Below, one piece after another: positions 1 to 10,870 of a stretch of 64,000 nt of DNA; position 1 is the first letter of the stretch, and each line of letters opens with the position of its first letter. The position numbers and the translations under genes were made by a program. A model generated the notes under the pieces. The model had not been told where the DNA came from, ran no database searches, and saw only the letters and a list, made by a program, of their open reading frames with translations. The DNA is from Rotaria macrura (taxonomy: Eukaryota > Rotifera > Eurotatoria > Philodinida > Philodinidae): the NCBI GenBank assembly GCA_900239685.1, contig OENT01000733.1, positions 1 to 64,000 on the forward strand, written 5' to 3'.

Positions 1-170
1 CTCGCGAGCAAGTTCAAACGCATATAAGTTGAAAGCGTTCGTGCAATAAAAGACACCTTCACGATTAACGCGTTCAATATGATAAAAATGCGTTGCTTAC
101 TAACACGTATGCGTTTGAACGCGTTCAAAATTTTGAGAATCGCGTCTGAACGCGTCAATTTGTGCCTAGA
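1..170. repeat. ACGCGTTCAA-word repeat at window edge
   Basis: Variants of the word ACGCGTTCAA recur in both orientations through these bases. They include a perfect 16-bp palindrome, TTTGAACGCGTTCAAA, at 114-129. CG dinucleotides cluster here, unlike the AT-rich sequence that follows. It may be the end of a satellite or a transposon cut by the window edge. No coding frame is supported. Confidence 0.4.
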
Positions 171-1832
171 ACGTGTTTGTAGTCGATAAAATACGTCCAA
201 TTTTTTCGAAAACGCGTTCTTTCACGTTCATTATAAGGAATATTTTTTCATGGGTAGAGGGTTGCGCATGTCCAAGCGTTTTGTGGCAAATACTTCAGTG
301 CTGGAAAAATGTCTATCTTGGTGTGCGAACAATGTTACTACCGATTCAGTACCCAACTTTGATGAAGAAGAGATTCTTCTGCTCTCTAACTTCCCTGAAA
401 CATTCTAAATTATTATGATGCAGATTGGATGTCGAATTTTTATATGTATCGTATTGCGTGAGGAAGAAAAATAGTTACGTGGGAGCAATATCAAACTAAT
501 AATAAGAGACGGCAGAACTGTAATTTTTATTCGTTATTTTTCTTTTTTTGTTTTGTTTCTCTCTGGTGTCGTAAAATTTGTGTGCATGTTATCTGTTATT
601 ATACAGTTCAACTTGTCAAAACATACTTCCTTTCTTAAAATGTTGTCTGTTTTTTTTTTTTTGTTATTTCTAAAAAAGATATTCGAACTGATAGGACCAA
701 CAACGGTCAACAGATTATGCAAATAAAAAAAAAAGAATATCATTAAGATATCTCCAAATGTTTTTGGAGTATTTATTTTATTTATATGTTGCTTTTTATA
801 TTCATTCATATATATATGCCTGCTAATATCGGCAATAACGTGTTACCCATAGGTAAATCTGCTGTTTGTTTGTAAAAATTGTGATTGAATTGAAAATAAC
901 CGTTTTTTTCCTGTTAAATTTAATAAGTATTTGATGTCAGTTTTATTCAATGATAAAGTTTCTAATTAGTTTGATTCTTCGAGTTGTTATAATGTAATGT
1001 CTATGGATTTATTAACTGTAGGGATGCAAAGGTTATGGTGAATCAATTTTTTGTTATTTCATTTATCTACTAGGCTGTCCTCTTCAATAATTACACTTCC
1101 GATTGAGAAGCTGCAAAATTACAGAACTCGTCTGCTGTATTCCACACCAAATCTTAATTTCATAAGTTGAACAAGTGACGTGTTTTCAAGCCCAATAAAA
1201 AATATTAGGCGAATCAAAATCGTTCACTTTCTATTCGTATCGTTTGATCTGATAAATTTATTTCTTGCTTTCATTTTTTGCATGTTTTGTTTATTGTCGC
1301 CTAATGTATATCGTTTCCTTATTTGATTTCATTATTGTAATTTTTATTTTTAATGAATTAATTCAAAATTAGCAACCATTATTTATTGTAAACTATCGGC
1401 AACAAACAAGTCTAACATTTTTTTAACATTGTACAAACTTCATCAGCGTTATGCTTTTTTACCTCAGCATTAAATTATATAAACACGTTGTTTTAGTACG
1501 AAATATTTTTAAAAAGTAGTATAAAGTGTACCAATAGTTCGAAGTACCGAAATCATTGTATTAGAAGAAAAAAAGCACTAAAAATTAAAAAGCACATATA
1601 TTAATAAAGTCTATTAAATAAAATAAGATATTAATGCAGGGACTAGATTGTATATGACGAGATGAAAACCTTATAAATTTTCATTAAAATGCTCAAGATC
1701 TAATGAAACAGATTCAAGAACATAATTGAATGACTACAATAACTGTAGATGATGTTCTCAACTTAAAACTGGAAGAATATAAAACAAAATGTAATCTTTT
1801 GCTCTTCATATTAAAAAAATCTATTGGAAATA
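171..1832. other. Intergenic, no gene seen
   Basis: AT-rich sequence with homopolymer runs. The short open frames here have low-complexity, Phe/Lys/Asn-rich translations and no recognisable domain. I see nothing I would call a gene. Confidence 0.5.
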
Positions 1833-2961
1833 AGGTGCCGCTAATGCAAAGTTTTAGTGGATTCGTTTTTTTGATAAAATACACATATTCTGATTCTTCG
1901 TCTGACGCTGATTACGAATATCACCTTCTTTTTTCGCTTAATCAAAGTCTTCATAGAGAAAAATGAAAAATACTGAGAGACACCAAAAAACCGAAAAAAT
2001 GCTGCCTTGCAAAAAAACGATCGTATCACCAATCCACTGCACTTTTTTGCACTCGCCGATACGATATTCAAATTCCTTGCATGAAATTAGTTATAGCAAT
2101 GTAGTTTAAAATTGNATGACAAAAACCTGCGGTATGCATAAATTATCATCTTTTTCTAGAAACGATTCCCAAATTCAATGATGGGCGTTTCTATGAAATG
2201 GCAAAACTACAGAAATCTGATAATCACTTTATACGTTCAGCCAAAAACTGCAGTACCAGTCCATGTTTTACGTTGAATGATTGTAGGTGTGGTAAACTTG
2301 GATACTTTTGTTCACAGAATTTCTATAACTCTCTGGACATCTCTCCGAAATTCTAAAACCACTCTCATAGAATTGAGCATAGAAAATTACCTATTCCATC
2401 GTATTTTTGCAAGATTTTAAAGAAAATTGAAGTTTTTAATAAAAAATCATTTGACCGATTTTCAGATGTTTTTATAAAATACTCTATTTCACAGCCTAGG
2501 AAAGGAAATTGAAAAAAGCGATACGTCAGTTTTTAGCCCGTGGAATGGCAGTTCGAATGACCTATGAACGAAAGCATTATGTTTCAAAACAAAAAACTAG
2601 ATAAGTTTACAAAATTAGGGTATGCATATTGAGTGTTGCGCGCGGAAAAAAATCCGTATCCAACAAGTAATATGTGAATGAATCCTAAACTACATTGCTA
2701 TAACTAATTTCATGCAAGGAATTTGAATATCGTATCGGCGAGTGCAAAAAAGTGCAGTGGATTGGTGATACGATCGTTTTTTTGCAAGGCAGCATTTTTT
2801 CGGTTTTTTGGTGTCTCTCAGTATTTTTCATTTTTCTCTATGAAGACTTTGATTAAGCGAAAAAAGAAGGTGATATTCGTAATCAGCGTCAGACGAAGAA
2901 TCAGAATATGTGTATTTTATCAAAAAAACGAATCCACTAAAACTTTGCATTAGCGGCACCT
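1833..2961. mobile_element. Non-autonomous Tc1/mariner-like element with 276-bp TIRs
   Basis: Two inverted arms, 1833-2108 and 2686-2961, mirror each other almost exactly; a 76-codon frame reads identically from both. The arms start AGGTGCCGCTAATGC and end in its reverse complement, and each end is flanked by TA (1831-1832 and 2962-2963). TA duplication is the hallmark of IS630/Tc1/mariner insertion. The 577-bp core (2109-2685) has no transposase frame, so this is a deletion derivative or MITE. Near-identity of the arms suggests a young insertion or gene conversion. An ambiguous base (N) lies at 2115, just inside the left arm. Confidence 0.75.
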
Positions 2962-2963
2962 TA

Positions 2964-4049
2964 AATAAATATATAAATAAATCGTAATAAAGATTCAAAA
3001 GGAGATTTATTTCAAGCAGCTCAATCTCCCTGTGTACTTGTTTTAGTTTATTGAAACAGAGAGAAGTATTATTGCCCGAAGGTCTTTTAGGACATCCTTC
3101 GTGTTCACGATAAGTGTAAGGGAGAGATACATAAGAGTAATAATGTGAAGAGAAGACAGATAAAATACAGAAAAGGAGAGAGAACGGGAGAATACAACAA
3201 ACCACTTAGTATGAGCACTTGGCAGAGAAGAGAACACGAAGAAGGAAAAGAAAAAAATGGAACGAACGAATGATAAAGTACTATAAAATCTATGTGGGGG
3301 TAAATCACGAATAAATTTAGACGAAGTGGTAGGATGAATCAATCGAGAATGGACACGCTTAAGATATTTGTGTGAATCAACTTCGTTTTAAAGGAACAAT
3401 TATGAAGACGAAGTTAGTTTATCCATAACTTCTTTCAGTATATCAGGAATCGAGTTCGAAACGTTACTTTCTAGCCATTTAAGAAGCATTTATCAATACC
3501 AGTGCCACGGACAAACTATGCAAGCCGTTGCGACTGATGCAAGTAATCTATCATTACCTCTTTGTTGAGCAGTTGGTTCCTAAAAAGATTTCATGCATGT
3601 TGTTCAAATAGCATAGATCCTTCGATTGATTTATTCAGATTGACTTGACACTTAATCCAATATCAGCACATAAATTTTCAAGTGATATCTCATTGAAAAA
3701 GAGTGAGAATAAAAAGTCATTCCAATAAAAGATATTTAGAGCTCACTGTAAGTATGTAAAATAGCAAACAACCAAGTAGATAGAGAAAGAGCATAACTAC
3801 AGAAAAGAGTTATCCGGAATTCAGGAGAGAAGGAGTCGTACAGAGTGTTGTGTGTCAGCATGAAGGTCTTCTGTTCATCCACGCCCACGCATGCAATAGG
3901 TGCTTTTCACTCAAATAAATTCTGTTGCTGGTGTCGCAGCATTAATCATACCAGATTGCCGATGCAAAAATAACTCAGTGTGTTTAATAGTTGAGAATAT
4001 AAATGCATGCTCAGTTGGAGATCAACAATTTTGCATATTTTAAATAAAT
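2964..4049. other. Intergenic, purine-rich tract
   Basis: The plus strand is GA-rich at about 3055-3260 (CT-rich on the other strand), which produces spurious Ser/Phe/Leu frames on the minus strand. No domain, splice-consistent exon or RNA gene is seen. Confidence 0.45.
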
Positions 4050-5034
4050 ATGAATAAATTGCATACGCACATATACCCAAGTGGAATATTGGAACCACAA
4101 CAAAGTTGCGGTGTGTTCTTAATACCTTATTCAGCTGGAAGAACATCGACGAATTACTCATTTTCGTGTTTCACGGAATGTGAAAATAAGTCAGAAGAAA
4201 TGTTGCTTCAAGTCATGTATGTGGTAGGCCTCTTGAAAGAAAAAGCCAAAAACAAGCTTGAAATATTCATTGGTCTGTGTAATCGTTTGCAAATAGCATA
4301 TTACCTGAATGCCTTCAAAATAATTATTCATCCAAATATGTGTAGCGTCGTTATAGAAATAGAAATTATCGCTGATTTATTTTATGCATAAAATGCCCGT
4401 CAGTCATATGAAAAACAACAGAAAAATGAAAAAAACGTCAATATTTACGAAAAAGGGCTGTTCTACACGAAATATAGATTTCGTCTGTATTCAAATAAGC
4501 CTCGCAAACTGATTGACAACATTACAGTACATATCGATTATATCTGGCAGTTAACTTCGCTGGTAAGTTATCTCAAGGTCCCGTACACATACATGGAATG
4601 TCCAGAAAGTGACTGGAGACAGAAAAACTTGAATATCTTCACTACTCTTCAATTAAATGAGCTGAATATTTTTCTCATTGTAGAGGGCAGATAGAAGCTT
4701 TCATCCTTGAAGGAACAGTCAACTTATCAACGTGAAACTAGTAACTTTTCTTCGCTACATAAGTTAACTCAGCATTAACATTTAGTGTTCGTAGCTACAG
4801 TCAAATATTATAGGATATTCGTTTATGTATTTATCAAGAAATATGACTGATGTATATATACATTGCTGGTTGTTTCAGAGAAAAAGAGATGTGGTACAAT
4901 GGTTGAACTTGATAAGTGATCTAGTTTTAGCACAAAATCAGAATAACAGAGTTATTTATCTGATGTTAAATGAATGTTCATCGTTGCTAACTAGTGATAT
5001 TGTGCAGAACGTTTTGTTGCTTTCATGGCCTTAG
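4050..5034 (+). pseudogene. Unrecognised two-exon frame, probably decayed
   Basis: One reading frame stays open from 4050 to 4562 except for a TAA at 4389-4391, then meets a strong donor (GTAAGT at 4563). A pyrimidine-rich acceptor ending TTTCAG at 4878 rejoins the same frame (phase 0) at 4879. That frame runs to a TAG at 5032-5034. The second exon reads RKRDVVQWLNLISDLVLAQN and onward, with balanced, protein-like composition. I do not recognise the family. The internal TAA means either decay or a missed intron. No neighbouring gene helps identify it. The 5' end is arbitrary, since no clear start context is visible. Confidence 0.33.
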
Positions 5035-6321
5035 ATGGAGGACTCCTTCGTGAATAAAAACTTCTATCTTTCCTCTACACTCAGAATAAGAACCAGCTCA
5101 TTTATTTGAAGAGTGAGGAAGATATTCAAATTTTTCTATATCAAGTGACTTTCCCGACACCTTATATGAAGTTTACTTGAGAGAGAAAGAAAGCTATCAT
5201 AGGATATATTATGTTCTCATTATTGCCACGTAATATATCCAGCTCCGTTCTCCTAACGTGCTCCCTAATGAAAATTTAGCACTTAAAAGCTTTACTCGAA
5301 GTATAATTGAACAATATTAAGAAAACTGATGCGACGACTTTCGAGCTACACAATTTTCAAAGAACAACGCGTTTTTTCATCGATTGAATGTGTAAAGTTC
5401 GAGAACACTAATTGGTTCTTCGTTTCTTTGTCTGCATGTCTGTCTCTCTTGTGCTACAATGGATTTTTTTCATTTTTATTAATTTTATTGTGTGTAACCG
5501 TTGAACATCACGATCAGCCATGAGTGTGGAACTTCAGAGTTATAGATGTTATTTAGATGTATTCGTGAGTGGGGTGTGGCGTGATTATGTGTTCACATGA
5601 ATGCGATTGTGGATATATGAACATATATGGATAGGAACAGTAGTCATGTGTGTAATCATCGGCGCACATCTCACACCCACACCCACGTACAATCCATAAT
5701 CATATCCTTTACTTCTCACAATATTCCGATGGTTATATTCTGGGTGAATACACGAGAAACGAACCACCTTTCTGGAAAAGTTTTTTTTCAAGTTCTTTTT
5801 GCGCATTAGCCTAATTGTCCATAAAGATAGGTATGAAACAAATTTTAAGCTCAAAATGTACTGAAATCGTGGAGATCTGCAATATACTTTAGGAATGTTT
5901 ATTCCGTTTATACAGGGATTGTGAGTGTAAAATTGGTACGATTCATGTTAAATATACACAAAGCGCATAGAAAATACTGAGAAATATCGTAGATCTCGAC
6001 GATTTCAGTATAGTTAAAGTCTAAAAGTTGATTTCTACCAATTTCCCATCGGTTATCAGGTTAATGTGGGGGAAAAAACACCTGTCACCAAGGCTCCACC
6101 CGAGAAAAAACGTTTCCCACGGTTTCATCCTTCTCGTCTACATCAGCTATTTATCAGAACAACGCTTGAAATTTTAAAATATATGTTTCGTATTTGTGTT
6201 TATGCTTAATCTCGTTCATGCTTTGTTCAGCATTCGACAAATTTCTGATAGTAGATACAAGAATAAAGGATCACAATTTTCTTATTCTAAGAATTTATTT
6301 TTACTTGTCCGATTCTCAATA
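5035..6321. other. Intergenic with short telomere-like tract
   Basis: No gene is supported. At 5673-5686 there are two perfect ACACCC hexamers plus AC, the complement of the TGTGGG-type repeat reported at bdelloid telomeres. Otherwise the sequence is unremarkable and AT-rich. Confidence 0.4.
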
Positions 6322-7847
6322 ATGCCATGGGGCGATGCAACTGACGCTACATTTGACAAAGTTGATGCAAATCAAGATGGAAAGTATGAATTAGGAATTT
6401 CAACAGAATGATAAATACACATATAAATATTTAGGATCGATAAAAATGAATTTCGTGATTGGATTTCAAATCCTGGAAGATCAATTTCTCCATCACATAA
6501 ATCATACACTAGTGGGCATAATCCTTCTGATAATCCTACTAGGCGGTTTGAGCGACATAAATATAAAAGCAGTTCTCAAAATGCTTTGGAATCCATGGTT
6601 GATAAATATACTGTAGACGGAACTATAGCTTCAGCCAGTGATTTGATTAATGATACGGTGATTCATACAAGTAGTTTAGAAGAAACGAATCAAGTTCTTG
6701 AAAGATCAGCTAGTAGCATTTATAAGGATCCTAAACGTCAAATTATCCGACGAGCAAGAACTGACGGTCCAGTAACGTATGAACAACGAATTCGTGTTCG
6801 ATTTCTTCAACCACCAGCTGTTCCACCACCAGGAGTAATACCATAATTTTGGCTGAAACCTCGACCTGACTAATCTTTGTATAATTTCAGCCACTCATTA
6901 TCAAAGAAGTGCGTCCACCTCAACCACCGGCACCTTTACCACTTGTCATACGTCAACATGAACCAAGTCTTCCTGCACCACCTCCAATTATCTTACGTGA
7001 ACGTCCTCCAACACCACCGGCATATGTTTCTAGTGAAACAAGTTAGAAAAAGAAATTTTAATTATATCGATCAGATTGATCTACATATTTTATTTTACAG
7101 CTACTCGTATCTTACCTCCTCTACCTGTTCCTCCACGATCAGTTGTCATTGAACGTTTTCCACCTCTGCCCGAAAAACCACGTAAAAGAATTATCTTAAT
7201 TTTTCTTTTGCCTTCGTTAAAAATTTCGGATTGTTGTTTTATTGCTATTTAGGCGATATTATCATTGAGCGATGGATTCCATATGGACCTCAACCAGAAC
7301 GCCGCACGATCGTTGAACGCGCCCCGTCACCTATAAAATATCCGGAACCAAATAACATTGAATATATTTATGACCCTGTTGAAGCACGTATGGTCCGACG
7401 ATTTGAGAATCTTGGTGTAACCCTAGAAAACCCCGAAGCCTATGTAGCTCGTTATGGAACATCACTTTTAAATCCAGAAACCCTTGTTCATCAAGCTCGT
7501 AATGCAGGCGTTACGGAAAATATAGTAAATTGTTTTCAAAATCTGATAAATGCAGAAAAATCTATGTAAAATTTTTATTCCAGTCGCCTCCGATGCTGCC
7601 ATCCTCAATTTATACAAATATATCCGGAAGTTTTGTTCACGGCGATCTAACAAGTGGAATAACCAATCAAGGCTACTTGTTATCAGGTGGAAATAGCAGT
7701 GACACAATTGAAAGAATTGCTGGTAAAGAAACTATGAGTCCTCATAACAAAAAATATACATCATCATCATCGAACTACATGGGCAATAGTAATTTAACTG
7801 GCAGTGTTGTTGTAACTCACAGTGGACTTCCTTTCCATGATGCTTAA
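6322..7847 (+). CDS. EF-hand, proline-rich protein (6 exons)
   Basis: Predicted exons are 6322-6383, 6435-6834, 6891-7041, 7101-7181, 7253-7524 and 7584-7847. All introns are GT-AG, 51-71 bp. Phases agree and the total is 1,230 nt (409 aa). Exon 1 splices to exon 2 inside an EF-hand loop, giving DANQDGKIDKNE: a canonical 12-residue calcium loop with acidic or oxygen ligands at positions 1, 3, 5, 9 and 12. A Ser-rich linker follows, then a Pro/Arg/Glu-rich region with repeated phrases of the type RxxPPxPP and IIERWIPYGPQPERR. The tail is Ser/Gly-rich. Such charged repeats resemble cytoskeletal or cortical proteins, but the family is not certain. It is probably a calcium-responsive structural protein (inference). 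The start ATG at 6322 gives MPWGDATDATF; an upstream exon cannot be excluded. Confidence 0.8.
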
Positions 7848-7878
7848 CTTGAACCTATTTGTAGCAACAGTACCGGAC

Positions 7879-7884
7879 AATAAA
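7879..7884 (+). terminator. Poly(A) signal AATAAA
   Basis: A canonical AATAAA hexamer lies 32 bp past the stop of the EF-hand gene, the expected place for 3'-end formation. Confidence 0.55.
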
Positions 7885-8929
7885 AGAACAAGATTTCAAT
7901 GATTTATTTAAAATATTATTTAATCAAAACTTACCTTTTTTCTTTTAAACACATTTAGTTTTTTTGTAGTTTACAGTAGAACATATAAACTATATAATAT
8001 AAGAACGAAAAAGCCTAATGAAAAGAGTACATCTGGGTCTGAGGCTAGCTTTATATGTGTGGATATGTGGGCGTGAGTGTGGGAGCGTTGAATCGGTGTG
8101 TCTATGGCTGGTTTCTTTATTACGACTTGTTCATGCACCCCCAACCATAAAACAAGTGCGTTAAATTTCTTAATCTTGTTATCATCACTTAAGGAAACGT
8201 TTTAAATTATTGCCGGAATATTCGTGAAACTGACAAGTCGGCAGTGAAAGCACATAGAAACGTCAACAGATGCCTTCGAGTTATCTGTTAAGATGCACCT
8301 TATAGAAAATGTCAATAGAAAATCCAAACATCTAGTCTTCTTATAGAGTGGTCGTCTCGCGTACTATTATTAACAGTTTTTTTATGAGTGTGTATTTGCA
8401 GTGGCAATTCTCAAGAACGAGGCCAGTAAGCGATGAGAGATGAAGATTATATCAAATTCAGTCGATAATCGAGTGTTACCTATATTAACTGATAATGAAA
8501 AACTTACAACCGAATACATGGACGATCCTCCTTCTTCTTGTTCTCGTTTTCTGTCTCTTCTGTCTCTAGTCATTGTTATTGTTTTCTCTTTTGAGAGAAG
8601 GTGTGTGATTCAGTGAGATGCACGTTTAGGTATTCGAGTAGGATATTTTTTAGGAAATAAAAGAAGAACGGAACCTAACAATCTTTATCAGGTGTCACAA
8701 TCTGTCCTTTTTTCCGTTTTGTGAGCTCATTCAAATTTAGAGGTTACTTTTTGCACAGGTGATTTTTCTTTCTTGTTCTGCGATGTGATAAAGTAAACAT
8801 GTTCGAAAATTTTCATTTTTCTTTCAACATCCAACGTCATATGAGTATGCTTTCATGGCATCCTGACGACGTTTGTACGCTCGTAGTCAAGCACTTAAAA
8901 AAATTCTCTTCTATCATCTTCAAATAAAC
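7885..8929. other. Intergenic, no gene seen
   Basis: A GT-rich patch lies near 8055-8100 (TGTGGG-like words). No coding frame with recognisable features was seen. The region separates the EF-hand gene from the ADP-ribosyltransferase relics. Confidence 0.45.
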
Positions 8930-10077
8930 CAGATGTTCTCATTCTGCTTGATGATAAAGCTGATTCCAATTTTATCGTCAGTCGTCTAAATAAAGAGCCA
9001 ATACTTTGTCAAGTCATCGTATTACTGAACGTCAATGCTCTGAATCAATATTATCGGTCGCATAGTAATTTTAATAAATGTGTTCATCTTATTATATCAG
9101 GTTCGGTTCCGGAACAACTTAATCAATTAACCAGTACAAATGATGATTTTTATTCAATTCGTACTTTTGAGTTCATTCTTGCTCTAGAAGGAACTTACAG
9201 CGCATTGAGTGAAAGACTTGGAATGCTTTACAATGAAAAGAGACTAGTAAAAGCATTAAGAGATCACCTCAATTCATTTTTTACGTTAGATGATGTCGAA
9301 TTATCAAGTCAACGTGTTTCATTACAGACACCACGCTTTGCTTGGTTTCAATTTATGTATGCTTTACTTTCAGACCTTGAGCACTCCGATATAGCTATGC
9401 AATAAGTCATTTATACGTTTCTTGTTAGTTACAAATCTACAACAGACGTAATTGAAGAATTTATTCAAACGTATTCATCAGAAGAAACTATGGAATCGTG
9501 TATGAAAAATACGTATTTTTTTGGTCATGTTATAACAGGATATTGCGTATTAAAAATGTAAAAACTATTTTTGGTCATCGAACAATTATTCGCGATGTAG
9601 AAAAAAATCTTATTTCATCGTACTATGATCAACAAGAAGCGTTGGAACTTTTGTTTTTACCAATGACTGCTTATCGAGGTCAAAAAACTTCAAAACAAGA
9701 GCTCAAATTATGGCAATCTAATATCGGTTCTATTATAACAATGACATCATTTCTTTCAATTAATATGAATAAAAAGATCGCTAATTGCTTTGTGGAGACA
9801 TTTGACAACGATGATAATGATGATGAGGCCACGTTACTTACTATTTACTTAGGTAAAAATATAGCACTAAAAGCTACGTTAGCTTATTTATATCATGCCG
9901 ATTGTGAACCTGATGACCATGAAATTCTTTTCTCTCTTCGCACACTGTTTAGTATTGACAAATGCTGAATATGATGGTTGTGAAGAAACACGGTATGTCA
10001 AGATGACAGTGGTAGATATGAGCAATGAATCTGTACAAAGAGTAATAACACCATGGAAAGCATTTATTTTAAAATAA
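8930..10077 (+). pseudogene. Decayed arginine mono-ADP-ribosyltransferase, copy A
   Basis: Pieces in shifting frames match the layout of the bdelloid ART family. There is an N-terminal stretch with CVHLIISGSVPEQ, a helical middle part (IEEFIQTYSSEE) and an ART fold with AYRGQ (NAD-binding Arg region), ITMTSFLSINMNKKIA (the Ser motif, usually FLST) and DHEILFSLRTLFSI (the glutamate motif). So Arg, Ser and one Glu of the R-S-E signature survive. The frame is broken by TAA at about 9403 and by frame changes near 9540 and 9960 that have no good splice sites, so I call it a pseudogene. Intact members transfer ADP-ribose from NAD to protein arginine. It lies directly upstream of a second copy in the same orientation. 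Confidence 0.65.
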
Positions 10078-10870
10078 AAAACTTCTCTTCAAGCGGCCAC
10101 TAAGCCACTTATTTATGTCCGTGATTTCTCCGCAAATAATGAAGCTTTTCTTTCTCTTCAGCTCACACTTGATATAATACTTCGCTTTGATCGAAAACAT
10201 TTTGCTGGTCAAGAAATGCTTTCCATATGTCGTGCAAAATTTAGTAATGATCGATTTACATTAGCAAAAATTGATCGATTTGAAATGAACTATCAATCCG
10301 AACAAGACGCAGCGAAATGATACACATCTGATAGTTTCCTTTATCGTATGCTTAATGAAGTTCTTCGTACTGAAACAGTTGACTCTATTTTTAAGTTCCG
10401 TTATTATATTCGAGATCTTCATAACCAATCAGCTCTAATGCAAGTTCATGATTTCAAACGACTGCAACGGTGTAATACAACGATTTTAAAATTGTATCAC
10501 AGTCAGGTTATGATGAGGAAGGAATTTGAAAATCATTTTCGTGTTAATAAAGGAAATCTCATATCAATGAATAACTTCTTATCAACGAAAACAGATCGGT
10601 ACGTAGCTCGTGCTTTTGCTAGCGATAGCTTTATTGAAAATCTGGAAACTCAGATATCTGTGTAATATGAAATTGACATTGATACTTCGTTGTCTCAGTC
10701 AGTACCATTCGCTGAACTTGGTGGTCAGAGTGTCTTCGAACAATAAAATAAAGTACTGTTTTCGACGGGTGTTGTTATTCTTATAAGCGAAATATGTGAA
10801 GAACATCGCTATTTATAAAGAGTGAGATTATTTTTAACTACGGAGGAAGATGAATAATGGAATGTTTTAA
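10078..10870 (+). pseudogene. Decayed arginine mono-ADP-ribosyltransferase, copy B
   Basis: A second ART-like stretch begins right after copy A and lacks the N-terminal part. It aligns by motif: TSDSFLYRMLNEVLRTETVD, then LYHSQ where copy A has YRGQ, then ISMNNFLSTKTDRYVARAFA, then VLFSTGVVILI. In-frame stops occur at about 10318 (TGA), 10663 (TAA) and 10744 (TAA). The last stop falls in the catalytic glutamate segment, and the NAD-binding Arg is replaced by His. This copy therefore cannot encode an active enzyme. It is the remnant of a tandem duplication or of a double-ART protein. Confidence 0.65.

Noticed and set aside
1841..2953. Identical 76-codon frames at 1841-2071 (-) and 2723-2953 (+)
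   Set aside because: They are simply the two arms of the inverted-repeat element read in mirror orientation; the translation has no domain.
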